NCBI RefSeq assembly: GCF_019393635.1
Contig: NC_057861.1
Location: forward strand, 458,608,330-458,672,329
DNA from: Dromiciops gliroides
Taxonomy: Eukaryota; Chordata; Mammalia; Microbiotheria; Microbiotheriidae
DNA length: 64,000 nt
Reading direction: 5' to 3'
Under the pieces are notes generated by a model, which had not been told where the DNA came from, ran no database searches, and was given only the letters and a program-made list of their open reading frames with translations. This document shows, piece by piece, positions 10,976 through 22,204 of the stretch (position 1 is its first letter; every line of letters begins with the position of its first letter). A program made the translations under genes and the position numbers.

Positions 10976-11569
10976 TTTTCTTCCATCTTCCTGAAAAGGA
11001 GAAACAATTCTGATGACAATTGTCATGATGCAGGCATTAAGAAAATAAATTGAAACCTCCAATTTTTTTTCTATGTTGACAAACAAGCAAACCATATGAA
11101 AATAAAACAAATATAAAACCAAACTTGAACCAATGGGACTCCTAGTCAAATTAATTTATTTAATTTTCCATGATTCTTCCCAGAGATAAACTATTCAACA
11201 ACCATTATACATTTAATGATGCTACTAGATCACGTATGTCAAGCCCACAACATAACAACATAGAACCACCTTCCCAATGGGGCAACTGACCTTTTCGTAC
11301 ATGTAATAAACTGTATCTAAAACAACCTTTGTTACCCCAGATTGATTGGTGCTCATATTCGGTTGGATAGGATAAGTCAGGATACCATATCATTTCTTTC
11401 TACATAGGCTTATGTGTATGAATATAATATATACATGTATGTTAATATCTCTACATGTATTTGTATAGCTATACATACTTATTTCAACATACATAAATGT
11501 ATAAAATATATGTGTGTGAAACATGTATGTGTACATATGTATGTATGTACATGTATATGTGTTTGTGTA
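10976..11569. other. No gene; (TGTA)n-rich sequence at the right
   Basis: 11400-11565 is a long imperfect TGTA/TATA/CATA run. The left part is not assigned. Confidence 0.45.
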
Positions 11570-12360
11570 ATGTTAGAACTTCATTAGTCTCCTGGCTAAC
11601 ATCTACACCATAACTCCAGCAAATGGAATATATGTAAAGTTAACCTGATACCTTTGTATTTGTAGATAGGCAAGGCATTGACTGGGAGCTGTGTGCAGAG
11701 ACTCTGAGGAGTTTTCCTCCTGGGTGAAATCAAGGACCCTCTCTATTGTTGTTCAGTCCTTTCAGTCATGTCTCACTCTCCATGACCCCATGTGGCATTT
11801 TCTTGGCAAAGATACTAGAGTAGTTTTTCATTTTCTTCTCCATCTCATTTGACAGATGAGGAAACTGAGGCAAATGGGTTAAGTGACTTGCTCAGAGTCA
11901 CACAGCTAGTAAGTGCCCTCCTCTCTCTTGGTTGAGCTGAATTACCTAACTTCCAGTGGGAGAGCTTCACTCTATATTGTCTGGTACATTTTCTTATATA
12001 TACCTTCTCTGATTTCTGTTTTGCTACTGATTTGGATAAACAGACTTCATTTGATAATTGCTATATGTGTGTTCATTGTGGAATGGCTATTTGGTGGGAA
12101 AGGGAGTTAAGCCCTTGGATAAAAAGCAAATAAAGGAGCAAATTGATATAATTTTGCCTGGTACTCCTTCTCTCTGAGGAGAGCAGAGTAGCCAGCCTCT
12201 GCCTTCTACCTCCTATTTCACCTCCTGGTAGAAATGAAAGTTTCCCTTGGAGGAGGGTTGGGGGAGAAAAGGCTAGAGGTGTCTCTTCTGCCTCCCTATG
12301 AGTCACTTGAGACAGCCCTCATCATATGTGAACCTTACAACATGTGGGATGTTTGCCACA
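11570..12360 (+). mobile_element. Solo LTR of an endogenous retrovirus, copy A (MAR1-type SINE nested)
   Basis: It is diverged but colinear with copy B at 17.96-18.60 kb: CTCTCTCTTGGTTGAG, CTTCACTC, GATTTCTGTTTTGCTA, ATAAACAGACTTC, TTTGGTGGGAAAGGGAGTTAAGC, CTGGTAGAAATG, CCCTTGGAGGAGGG and AAAGGCTAGAG all have counterparts there. Copy A starts TGTTAG, ends near GCCACA and holds AATAAA at about 12131. Boundaries are approximate and no TSD was found. The small frame 11913-12110 lies in it and resembles the frame in copy B only because the DNA is homologous. Confidence 0.6.
11742..11918 (-). mobile_element. RTE-derived SINE (MAR1 type), antisense, nested in the LTR
   Basis: TTGTTCAGTCCTTTCAGTCATGTCTCACTC, TGACCCCATGTGGCATTTTC and AGACTAGAGTAG-like RTE 3' tail sequence lead into a GATGAGGAAACTGAGGCAA..CACACAGCTAGTAAGTG SINE body. 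CCCTCTCT before and CCCTCCTCTCT after are consistent with a target duplication, and removal restores colinearity with LTR copy B. Confidence 0.7.
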
Positions 12361-12609
12361 ATAGTAATAAAATAACCGTGCTAGCAAAAAAAAATCATAT
12401 AGTGAATATACTAGAGAGGTATGGACAAAGTACCTGATTCATGACAAAGCATTTTTGTGGCCTAGACAAAGTTTGTAAATTTCACACCTTGACTCTTACT
12501 GTAAGGCTCTGAGCCTTCACTATAACACAAATAATTTTATTCTCCCCCCCCCAAAAAAAATACTATGTTCCATGAAATGCAGAATATCTGCCTCTAAAAT
12601 ACATTCATA

Positions 12610-12795
12610 GATCTATAAAACTAAAAGAGAACTTGGAGGTGATTGTCCAACTCCTTCATTTTACAGATAAGAAACTGAGGCCCAGAGAGATTAAGTGACT
12701 TGGTAAAAAGCTCAGATAGGTAGTAGGGTCAGAGGCAGAATTTGAACCCAGATCCTCTGCCTCTGGAGCCATTGCTCTTTCCACTGTGCCACAAG
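12610..12795 (-). mobile_element. MIR-type SINE with L3-like lead, antisense
   Basis: TCATTTTACAGATAAGAAACTGAGGCCC, AGAGATTAAGTGACTT, GAATTTGAACCCAGATCCTCTGCCTC and TTTCCACTGTGCCAC in antisense order. Confidence 0.75.
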
Positions 12796-13089
12796 AAATA
12801 TTAAACAGCATCCTTTAGTGTAGCCCCTTTCTATTGTACCCTAGGTGGATACCAACCTTACCTTTCCCTTTATCCCAGCTCTGAACAATAATGTTTGATT
12901 TTTAAGGAAGAAGAGATCCCTTCCATCTGGAGAATCAGGGAAAGTTTTATGCAGTCTGGGCTTTGAGGGTTAGGCAGATTTTGAGAAACAGCGAATGATA
13001 TAGGCTGAGAGAGGGAGGGAAATCCTAGGCAAAGGGAACACAATGAGCAAGTACATAAGAAGGAAGTTAGCAGAATACACTGAAAAGAG

Positions 13090-13265
13090 AAGCAAAATGG
13101 GAGTCACAGGCAGAATCTTAATTCTAATCCTGGCCATGCTACTTTCTCCTTGTGTTAGCTTGGGCAAGTCATAACTTCTCTGGCTCTCAGTTTCTTTACT
13201 TGTAAAATGGGGGGATTGGATTAAATGAGCTCTAGACTTTCTAACTCTACATCTCTAAGCCTATA
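13090..13265 (+). mobile_element. MIR-type SINE, sense
   Basis: TAATCCTGGCCATGCTAC, GCTTGGGCAAGTCATAAC, TCTGGCTCTCAGTTTC and TTGTAAAATGGGGGGATTGGA, followed by an L3-like end. Confidence 0.7.
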
Positions 13266-13424
13266 AGTCCATGATATATTCAAGGGATGATTATCTAATT
13301 TGGTTAGATCAAAGAGTATCTAATAATAATAAACACTGCTGGACTCATGCAGTTTCCTCACTCCTTTTCCACCATAGGGCCATCTACTCTAAAATGAATT
13401 CAGTCTTGCAGAGAGAGAAGGGTT

Positions 13425-13620
13425 TATTGGTGTTCATTCTTTGTTCTCAAAGAGGACCAATAACATCATGAGGGTGATGACTTGACTTTCAAGTGAATTG
13501 GATTTAAGGGAGATAGAGCTGTGCAATCATTCACATCACTCTCTCCTCCAGGGTCACTGGAGTCCAATGACAAGACAAGAATCACAACACTGGTGATGGC
13601 CCAAGAAAGGAGAACTTGGG
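13425..13620 (-). mobile_element. Interspersed repeat shared with 33.6 kb (RTE-like 3' end suspected)
   Basis: GTTCTCAAAGAGGACCAATAACATCATGAGG..GAATTGGATTTAAGG..GAGCTGTGCAA..CTGGAGTCCAATGACAAGAC is the complement of 33640-33790 at clear similarity. I take the other copy as sense because it ends in an ACC-rich tail. The family assignment is uncertain. Confidence 0.6.
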
Positions 13621-14533
13621 CTCCAATAAAAATAGTTCATCTCCCTTTTGTTATATTTCTTTTTGTCTCATTACATCTCCATGTCAGTGCCCTGGAGACA
13701 GTTAACTTAAAGCTTAGGTTTTGGTTTATGTCGAGTTTCTCCCCAAAAGAGAAGTAAAAAGATACTCAGTGTACAATAGGAATCATGTATAGGGCACAAA
13801 AACACAAAAGCAACATCTTACACAAAATACAAGCACACGTTGAGGGGAAAACTTAGACTAAACAAGTGGCAGTATTAATTACTATTATATACTACCAGTA
13901 GGTTCAGATTTAAAACTTATCACAATCTAACTAGGTATTGTTCTATTTTACCTTGGCCCACACTAGTCCCTCAAAGCCTATGTCTACTGGCCATCCAGGC
14001 AAAAGCTTAAGCTCTTCATCATAGTCATCTTTTATACACAAACTTCAGCTAATTGTCACCTCTACTCAATGTATCCAGAACCTCCAAACCTCCCAAACAC
14101 ACCTCCAATCCTGCACACGGCCAACTAGAAATTAGTATTCAGTCACCTAAGATCAGGCAAAGAAATATGAAAAGGGAGCCAAAAACACACACTCAGGATC
14201 ATTGAGGCAGAACATGTGTTTTACCTGACATGTACTCTGCAATTTACCATTTCTGTTGAGGGGGTAGAACAGGATAAACCTTACCTAAAGCCATCAGGAG
14301 AGAGCTACTTACTACAAGGACTGTCTGGGGGAGAAAAATGCCAGAAGTAGAGTCACTACCTTTTGAAGGCTCAATAAATCATCAGTTATTTCTACTCAGT
14401 AGCCAATAAGGTGATAACTTCATCATTCCCAAAGCACCCAAGCCCTGAGCTAGGTACATATGGTTGCAGGAAAGACAGTTTTACATATGCTCTGTTCAAT
14501 TTCTAGTTACAAGTGGTTGAAGGGGAGACTGGA
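13621..14533. other. No recognised gene or repeat
   Basis: Single-copy looking sequence, AT-rich, without convincing open frames. Confidence 0.4.
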
Positions 14534-14690
14534 GGGGCAGCTAGGTGGTGCAGTGGATAGAGCACCAAGCCTGGAGTCAGGAGGACCTGAGCTCAAATCC
14601 AGCCTCAGACATTTGCCACTTACTAGCTGTGTGACCTTGGGCAAGTCACTTAACCCTCATTGCCCAACCAAAAAATAATAATAATAATAA
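14534..14690 (+). mobile_element. Marsupial tRNA-derived SINE with (ATA)n tail
   Basis: Full body from GGGGCAGCTAGGTGG to TTGCCCAACC, then an AATAATAATAAT tail. TSD not clear. Confidence 0.92.
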
Positions 14691-15419
14691 GACCGGAAAG
14701 GTAGGCAAAATGAAGACCTATTAATGTCAGGCTAAGCAGGTTGACAGTGGGAAGCCATTAAAGGTTTTTAAGCTTGTCTCTTCTTTTTTGTCTTCAGAAA
14801 ATAACCCCTGGATTTCATACCCTAGCCTAAAAAGTCACCATTCTCAGATAATGATAGATTACTATTTATTTAAATATGGAAATGAATATCATTTCAGAAT
14901 CTAGAAAAGCATGTTTAAACAACACAGATAAAATATGGTCATCAAATATTCATAAAGGATATTTTGAATCCAACCCCCTTCCCCTATTTTGTCTTTTCAA
15001 CAAACCTTTCATCAAAGGAATGGGTTTTTTTAAAAAATATGTCAAACACTCTAAAATAAGAAAGTAAATTCATACTTCTTTCCCAAGATATTCAGTAACT
15101 AAAAAGTAAAACTATAGAACATGTATCTTCTTTCTCCCTTCCTCTCACACTTGGAAAAGAATTTCTGCCATGTTCTTTGAGTTTTTGATTGGGAAATAAG
15201 CCCAGATTTTTAAATAGGCACTTTTAGCCTCATATTTGCTAAGTTAGCTCTTTTCTTACACTCACAGACAGATTGAGGATCTTTTTAGGTTTTACTTTCT
15301 TCCCAAAGATCAAATCGTGAAGTGCTCCAGATTCAGTGCCACATGTTCCAAATAAGACAAAACTATACTTCTGGAAGACGATTTAAAATTGTGTTTTATG
15401 GGAAGAAACATCTTCTTTC
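14691..15419. other. No recognised gene; AT-rich
   Basis: No family recognised; TTTAAA-rich runs. Confidence 0.35.
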
Positions 15420-15565
15420 CTTTTAATAACAATAATAGCTAGGGCTTTTAGACTTGCAAGGTTATAAATGTTATCTGTTATCTCATTTTATGTACATAAC
15501 AACCATGGGAGGTAGGTACTATTAATATCACCATTTTGCAGATGGGGTAACTGAGGCATACACAC
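15420..15565 (-). mobile_element. MIR-type SINE 3' half, antisense
   Basis: TAACAATAATAGCTAGGGCTT, TCTGTTATCTCATTTTATG, CATAACAACCATGGGAGGTAGGTAC and TTTTGCAGATGGGGTAACTGAGGCA. Confidence 0.75.
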
Positions 15566-15589
15566 ATTAAATGAGCATGTTTTTACATT

Positions 15590-16100
15590 TAGAGAAAATT
15601 TTCATGTTGTAATTTATAGTTTGTCATTTTCTTTTGGAAATTGTTGATGACTTACTAATTACTAATGATGTATTTTTATTATATTTTTGTGTCAGTTTGC
15701 TAAATACTATCCCACTCTGTCCTTTCTGTTCTTATTCTATCTTCACTGATTTTATTTGTGCAAAATCTCATTTTAAATAATCAAAATTGCCTATTTTATC
15801 TTTAATGGTCTCATTCCCTTAGTTGATTAAAAATTTGTTCTCCAGTTGAGAAACATACATGATCTAATTATTTTTAATTATTATTTATAGCTATATATAC
15901 ATTTTGAGTTTATTATGATATATGATGCAATGGTATGGTGATCTAAAACTAATTTCTGCTTTCCAATTTTTTCAGTAGTTTTTGTCAAAAAGGGAGTTCT
16001 TCCCTGAATATTTTGTGGTTTGGGGATCTATCCAACAGTAGACTCTTATTTCTGATTGCTTCTATGTCTCACTTAGCTAGTCTCATACACTGCTCTATTT

Positions 16101-16139
<39 letters not shown>

Positions 16140-16340
16140 AACCATTACTAAGTAATTTTGATGACTAATACTTTATAATATAGTTTAGGTCTGGTAATGC
16201 TTTGCCATTTTTTCTCATTATTTCCCTTGAGATTATTGACCTTTTGTTTTTCCAAATGAATTTTGTTATTATTTTATCTTATTCTAAAAGAATCTCCTCA
16301 GGAATTTAACATAGCACTAAATCCATAAATTAATTTTTCT
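15590..16340 (-). mobile_element. Old L1 ORF2 fragment, antisense
   Basis: T-rich antisense L1 sequence is recognised by the order GTCAGTTTGCTAAATACTAT.., GGTATGGTGATC, TTTTTCAGTAGTTTTTGTC, TATTTTGTGGTTTGGGGATC, TTATAATATAGTTTAGGTCTGGTAATGC, CCAAATGAATTTTGTTATTATTTT and CATAGCACTAAATCCATAAATTAATTT. A (GT)17 run at 16103-16136 has expanded inside it. Confidence 0.7.
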
Positions 16341-16439
16341 AAATTAATTATTATTAATAATATTTTTATTACACTGGCATAGCCTAACCATGACCAGTGA
16401 ATATCCCTCCAAATAATTCTCTCCCTTTACATCAAAAGA

Positions 16440-16570
16440 AGCAGAGGCAATATGGTATAGTGGATAGAAAGCTGACTTCCAAGTGAGGAGAAGCTGAGTT
16501 AAAGTCTCACCTTTCATACATATGAGCTATGGGACCCTAAGCAAATACCTTTACCTGTCAGTGTCCCAAG
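16440..16570 (+). mobile_element. MIR/THER1-type SINE, sense, diverged
   Basis: GGCAATATGGTATAGTGGATAGAAAGCTG head, then CATATGAGCTATGGGACCCTAAGCAAATACC. Confidence 0.55.
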
Positions 16571-16691
16571 CAACATTCTAAGACTGAAAATTGCAGAATA
16601 ATCAGTCATCAGTATTGGCAGAGGAAGTGCCCTCCTCTGAATTCCATACAAAAGTGAAATCCTAAATCCAATCTGAAAACAAAATTGTAAC

Positions 16692-16902
16692 ATTTTTTTT
16701 TTGGTGAGGCAATTGGGGTTAAGTGACTTGCCCAGCTAGTAAGTGTTAAGTGTCTGAGACTGCATTTGAACTCAGATCCTCCTGAATCCAGGGCCAGTAC
16801 TCACACAGCTAGTAAGTGTTAAGTGTCTGAGACCACATTTGAACTCAGGTCCTCCTGAATCCAGGGTCAGTACTCTATCCACTGTGCCACCTAGCTATCC
16901 CC
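16692..16902 (-). mobile_element. Marsupial tRNA-derived SINE with a 73-bp internal duplication
   Basis: An antisense SINE in which the block from CAGCTAGTAAGTGTTAAG to the CCAGGGCCAGTACT region occurs twice, at 16733-16805 and 16806-16878, before the normal 5' end at 16902. The copies differ at several positions. Confidence 0.9.
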
Positions 16903-17309
16903 ATAACATATTTTTAAAGAGAGAATTTCAGATTCCTACAGTGACTTAAACCAGGCTAACAAAGGGCTGGCTAGTGACAGTCCTTAGGGAATTTAGTTGC
17001 ATTAATTTTTAAGAAGTATTTCTAAATATTTTATCAAGTATATGTAAATGGATATTTCCGACATGCTTGAGGTTGCTTGAAAATATTCTCCATCAGTTCC
17101 TGTATATAGTACAAATATGTAATAGTCACATTTGGGATCTGTTTTTCCCATACCACAGGAAAAAAAAAACAAACTTTAAAGTATCCCCAGAGATGGATCA
17201 TTCTTGGGAGTCCATTTATATAGCAGACGTGGGGACAAAGAAAGCAGTGAAGACATAAGGGAGGGCAGTGTCGGTTGATAGAAAGATACTTCTTTCCATT
17301 CTTTTCCCC

Positions 17310-17620
17310 TTTTGAGACACCACAGAGTCACAGAATTTCAGAGCTAGACAAGCTCTCAGAGGCCATCTAGCCTAACCCATGCTCAGCCAAGAAGGCTTCC
17401 TCAACAATGGTGACCACTCAATACTTCCTCAACAATGATTCCACTTGGAAATCTCCAGGCAGGAAAGGACCCATTCCACTCTCAAACACTTCTGATTGTT
17501 GGGACTTTTTTTTCTAACAAATAGCCAAAATCTGTTCTTGTGCACTTTGTTTCTGAGCCTGCCCTCTGGGGCCAATCAGAACAAGCCAAGTCACTCTTCC
17601 TCATGTCAGACCTTCATGGT
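17310..17620 (-). mobile_element. CR1/L3 LINE 3' fragment, antisense
   Basis: GTCACAGAATTTCAGAGCTAGAC, GAGGCCATCTAGCCTAACCC, CCTCAACAATGATTCCACTTGG, ATTCCACTCT and GCCTGCCCTCTGGGGCCAATCAGAACAAG are the complement of the CR1/L3 3' region. Confidence 0.72.
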
Positions 17621-17959
17621 CAAACCCCTAATTTGCCCCACTCCTAATTCTTCTCTTCCAGAATTATCATTCCTAGTTCTTTTACCCAATCCTCATATGG
17701 CACTTTCTGGAGAACATGGAGAGGCCTGGAGGCCCCTCATCACCTTGCTTCCCCTCTTCTGACAATGCCTCTGATGTAATCTGACCAGGGCAGAGAGCAG
17801 GGCAACTATTAATTCCCTCATCACAGACATGATATGTATCTTAATACTGTATGAGATAGTGTACCCCCTGTCCCAGAGCCCATTAGTATGGGACTTTCTT
17901 CTTATTGGTGGAAATGAATGCTCTGGGGGACTATTCAAACTGTGAGTCATTTTAGGCAC

Positions 17960-18602
17960 TCCTGGCCTCCACCTTCAAGAGGGAAGGTGTAAGAGGCCAA
18001 CCACACTTCAAATTGCTGAAGGAAAAACTCGGGGAAGACATGAGAGGAGCTGATAGGCTCTATCACTTCCTTACTCTCAGTCTGCCACATTAGGGACTTC
18101 AGCGGGGAATTTGCTCTTAAATGAGATCCAGGTCTCTCTCTTGGTGGAAATGAGTTATTTCACTCCCAATAGGAGAGATCCATTATATGCTCTCTTATGT
18201 ATCCCTTCTTTGATTTCTCTTTTGCTATCAATTGGGGTAAATGGGTTTTCTTTCTTATTTGCTGTGTGTTTATTTGGCAAAGTGTTATTTGATGGGAAAG
18301 GAGTCAAGCTTTGGATGTAAAGCTTAGAGTCCTTCTACCACCACTCCCAAATAATGACAAGGTAATCAGAAGTTAAATTGAACCTAATCATATCCCCTAA
18401 GCAAATAATATTTAAAGAAGCAGAAAAATATAATTCTAGCCTAGTACCCCCTCTCTCAATTGTTTCTCCTCCTTCTGGCAGAAATTAGTATCCCTTGGTG
18501 AAGGGTAGGGAAAGAAGAGGCTAGAGACATCTATTCTGCCTCCATTCAAGTGACACAATGACAATGCTAACCTTATTTACTTGTGGGGTCTCTTTTGCAC
18601 CA
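17960..18602 (+). mobile_element. Solo LTR of an endogenous retrovirus, copy B
   Basis: Homologous to copy A at 11.6-12.4 kb in the same orientation: CTCTCTCTTGGTGGAAATGAG, TTTGATTTCTCTTTTGCTATC, GGGGTAAATGGG, TTTGATGGGAAAGGAGTCAAGC, TTCTGGCAGAAATTAG, CCCTTGGTGAAGGG and GAGGCTAGAGACATC. The ends are approximate. The small frame 18111-18320 lies in it. Confidence 0.58.
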
Positions 18603-18694
18603 TAGCATTTGCTTTTAGACCTGCCTTGTCACATTGCTGAGACATTTTGATTTTTCACTAAACTAAAATCCTCAAATCACCTGAACACTCACTC

Positions 18695-18697
18695 TCA

Positions 18698-18778
<81 letters not shown>
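18695..18778 (+). repeat. (TC)n(AC)n microsatellite
   Basis: About 24 TC units pass directly into about 15 AC units. Confidence 0.97.
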
Positions 18779-18781
<3 letters not shown>

Positions 18782-18795
18782 TCTCCACCTCCTGG

Positions 18796-19006
18796 CTTCC
18801 TTGAAGTATTTTCTTTTCTTTTTTTTTCTTTTCTTTCTTTCTTTTTTTTTTTTTTTTTGCAGGGCAATGAGGGTTAAGTGACTTTCCCAGGGTCACAGAG
18901 CTAGTAAGTGTCAAGTGTCTGAGGCTGTATTTGAACTCAGGTCCTCCTAAATCTAGGGCCAGTGCTTTATCCACTGTGCCAACTAGCTACCCTCTTCCTT
19001 GGAGTA
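18796..19006 (-). mobile_element. Marsupial tRNA-derived SINE, antisense, 13-bp TSD
   Basis: TSD CTTCCTTGAAGTA (18796-18808) and CTTCCTTGGAGTA (18994-19006), one mismatch. A T-rich tail of about 50 nt (18809-18858) precedes the body. Confidence 0.93.
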
Positions 19007-19014
19007 TAAAGTGA

Positions 19015-19250
19015 AGTTCTGCCTTCTGCAAGAGTTGTGTCCCAGGCCTCCTTCATTTTAGCACCTTCCCTCTGAAACTATGTCCAATTTATTCTGCACT
19101 GTAGCATTTTTACTTAGCTTTTTATATGTTGTCTCCTTCATTAGACTCTAAGCTCCTTGATTACTGTTTTCCTTTCTTTGCATTCCTAACACTTAGCGCA
19201 GTGCCTGGTATATAAGAAGCACTTCATAAATACTTGTTAACCTGATGTGA
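19015..19250 (+). mobile_element. L2 3' end, sense
   Basis: CTTCATTTTAGCACCTTCCCTCTG, ATATGTTGTCTCC, ATTAGACTCTAAGCTCCTTG, CACTTAGCGCAGTGCCTGG and CACTTCATAAATACTTGTTAA. Confidence 0.82.
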
Positions 19251-19289
19251 ACTGTTATTTATACACATCTGTAATAATGAGTTTAATCT

Positions 19290-19740
19290 TTTGAACCCAG
19301 ATGTGTAACTTTAGATTTGACCTTATCAAATGTTATTAAATTTGACCATCATTTTAGTGTTACAAAATCTTTTTGGTTCTTTATTATGTTTTCCAATTGT
19401 CTGCTATTTCTCCCAGATTTGGAACATCAGTAAATTTGATACATGCACCAAATATGCCTTCATCAAAGTCATTGATTAAAAGTAGCGATCAGCCTAAATC
19501 CAAAACCAGATCCCTAGGATGCTCATTAGAGACCTCTTTCCAAGTTGACAATGAACCATTTATGACTGGTTTGAAGGTTTAATAAGTCAACCAATTCAAA
19601 ATCTAATGCCATCTAATCCTTAATTTCTTTATCTCCTTAATTATCTTTATCTCTTTATCTTCTTCCAAAGGATGAGAGACTTAGTCAAATGTTTTACTTC
19701 ACAAAAGGGGATACCATGTCTATAGTCTTCTCTAGATCTG
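19290..19740 (-). mobile_element. CR1/L3 ORF fragment, antisense
   Basis: CAAATATGCCTTCATCAAAGTCATTGATTAAAA, TCATTAGAGACCTCTTTCCAAGTTGAC, CCATTTATGACT and AGTCAACCAATTCAAAATC follow the antisense CR1/L3 reverse-transcriptase region. A MIR 3' piece follows at 19745-19835. Confidence 0.65.
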
Positions 19741-19835
19741 CAAATGTTTCATCTTTAAATTCAGTATAATAATAGTACCTACTTCATTGGGTTATACTAT
19801 GTACATACTAGCTATTGTTGTTGGTATCGTCATCA

Positions 19836-20483
19836 TTATAGTCGTCATCATCACCATTATACCACCTGCCTCTCATATATCTCTAGACAGCAGGGAAAAG
19901 ACCAGTAAATAGGAGGAGATGGAAGATTAGAGAGGGTGGTCGATTGCGGGAACATTCCTTGCTAAAATTTGAAAGTGTAAACTCTAATCAAAAATTAGTG
20001 AGATGTGGATCAGTTTTTATTTTACAGAAGTCTTTTGAAATTTGAAAGTCTCTCACCCTTTCCTGATTGCACATTTCTTATTTTTTCAAATGTTTTAATA
20101 TACACATTACATATGCACATGCATATATATGCAGACAAAAATAAGTTATTGACAGATAGAAACTGAGATTTAGAGTGAAAAGTGCTTTCTCAGCCTAAAG
20201 CATAGCATTTCCCTCTGAAAGTGCTTCGCTACTAACTTTCCTATATATTAATAATAGATTAGGCAATACCATTCTATGTTACTGCTTTCTAATGGCATCA
20301 TAGATCTGGACAAGTCAGGAACCTGAATCAGATTTCAAGATCTTAAACCACCTCATCTTTCTCTGTCAGCTAAAACCTGTGAGAGTGTTTAGGAATTATC
20401 AGATATTTTCAGCCTGCGTATGCCAAGAAAAATCTGTGGTTAGGAGGCCCTTGTGATTTCTAACATCATTCCCACTCCACTTC
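19836..20483. other. No recognised gene or repeat
   Basis: Single-copy looking, AT-rich. Confidence 0.35.
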
Positions 20484-20679
20484 AGAATGGTGCGCACTAG
20501 GGGCAGCTAGGTGGCGCAGTGGCTAGAGCACCGGCCCTGGATTCAGGAGGACCTGAGTTCAAATCCGGCCTCAGACACTTGACACTTACTAGCTGTGTGA
20601 CCCTGGGCAAGTCACTTAACCCCCATTGCCCCGCAAAAAAAAAAAATTAATTAAAAAAAAAAAGAATGGCGCACACTAG
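20484..20679 (+). mobile_element. Marsupial tRNA-derived SINE, near-consensus, 16-bp TSD
   Basis: TSD AGAATGGTGCGCACTA (20484-20499) and AGAATGGCGCACACTA (20663-20678). Head, A box, B box and CTTAACCCCCATTGCCCCGC end all retained; A-rich tail with TTAATTAA. Confidence 0.95.
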
Positions 20680-20775
20680 TTGAGTCAAAATGTGGTCATG
20701 TCTGTAAAAATGGGGAGGCCTAGATGCTCTCTAAGTTCCCCTCTAGTGTTAAATCTTATGATGCTATAAGACTGT

Positions 20776-21599
20776 GCCTCAAAACCAAGGTGGGATTTTC
20801 AGGATAGATGAGAACTAATTGTAAACCTGAAAGAACTGTTCTAAACTAGATTTTTGCCTGAGGGAAAAATCTTGAATCCCTAACTGAGCCTTTTATTCAG
20901 ATTAGAGACTTTATTCAACTACTTAGGACCCTCTCTTCAGCTATGAAGTCACAATGGGTACCAATTTTGGGTACCATTAATGACTGGCTTCCTGGTGGGA
21001 CCAAGAAATATTAAGCCTATTGTACCACCACTAGGCATATATAAAATTATGGACCTGTGATAATATGTGTTTTTGCTATTGTTATTATTTAAATGACACA
21101 AATTGAATTGCAATTGTATTGTGGGAAATTGTCATTTTCATGACAGCAAATGTTCCCAAAAGTTCTTAAGAGCCTGATAGATCCACATGGTTATGGTTTA
21201 TGCAATTAACAGCCTTAGACACTAAAAGAAAAATAGGTCTGGGAAGAAGGGAATTAAGTTTGCATGCACAGAAATTACATTGCGAGAAATTTAGAAATCT
21301 TGCCTGCCCTTTACTCATATGCCTATGACCTGCTCATCAGAGAAAGTGGGGATAGCTCTTAATCAAAGCTAATGTCTACCCAAAAAAGACCCTTAGTAAA
21401 TGACATTAATTAGGATCTTGTTAAGATTTTTATTTGCTCTAATCATTTCTTTGTTGAAAGCCTTTGTCAGTATCATCTGTCACTAAATTCTAACTCTTTT
21501 TGACTTTTAAAAAGGTTATGTTAGAATTTTGCATAAAAACTGAGGTTTTGGTTACATTGTCACATATTAATACTTGTTCTTTAGGATGTGTCCTTGATT
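20776..21599. other. Repeat-free AT-rich block; candidate conserved non-coding sequence
   Basis: No repeat family recognised. It contains several homeodomain-like words (ATTAATTAGG near 21404-21414, GCAATTAAC near 21205). Conservation cannot be judged without alignment. Confidence 0.3.
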
Positions 21600-22135
21600 A
21601 AGTTAAACCACTAAATTTAGAGTCAGGAAGATATGGGTTCATAGTCAACTTCTATCACTTACTAGTTACTTGTGTGACCATGGGCAAGTCCCTTGATCTC
21701 TCTGAATCTAAATGGTTAGATCATATTCTCACATGTAATAAAAGGATACTAATACCTGCAGTAAAGAGAGAACTGACTCTCATACAGGTCAAGTGACTCA
21801 CACAAAAATCATAAAATCAGTCAGTGATAAGGCAAAAATCAGAACCCACGTTGCCTAACTTAGTAGCTAGGTGGTACCATGGATAGAACACTGGGCCTGG
21901 AAGCAGGAAGGCCTGAATTCTAAACCAGCCTCATTTACTAACTGAGTGACCTCGGGCAAGTCACAAATCATTGTCTGCCGCAGTTTCCCCAACTGTAAAA
22001 TGAGGATAATAACAGTACCTACCTCACAGGACCATTGTGAGGATCACAAAAGATAATATTTTCAAAGTATTTAGCACAGTGCCTGGCACATAGTAGCCAT
22101 GTATGTGCTATGTAAATGTTTATTCTCTTCTCTCT
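21600..22135 (+). mobile_element. Two MIR/THER1-type SINEs, sense, in tandem
   Basis: 21600-21770 shows TTACTAGTTACTTGTGTGACCATGGGCAAGTC. 21866-22135 is nearly complete: TGGTACCATGGATAGAACAC head, GAGTGACCTCGGGCAAGTCAC, CAGTTTCCCCAACTGTAAAATGAGG, CTCACAGGACCATTGTGAGGATC and AGCACAGTGCCTGGCACATAGTA end. Confidence 0.85.
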
Positions 22136-22204
22136 TACTGACTTGCAGTCCCATGTAAACTCTATTACATCACAGTATTATCTCAAAGGAGAATCTTATA
22201 TCAA

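Noticed and set aside
11570..18602. The two homologous LTRs as the 5' and 3' LTRs of one provirus
   Set aside because: They differ too much from each other, and the 5.6 kb between them holds MIRs, a young SINE, antisense L1 and CR1 but no gag, pol or env sequence.
20500..20640. tRNA genes at SINE heads
   Set aside because: A and B box-like motifs are present because the SINE is tRNA-derived, but no cloverleaf-forming tRNA is formed and the context is a retroposon with TSD.
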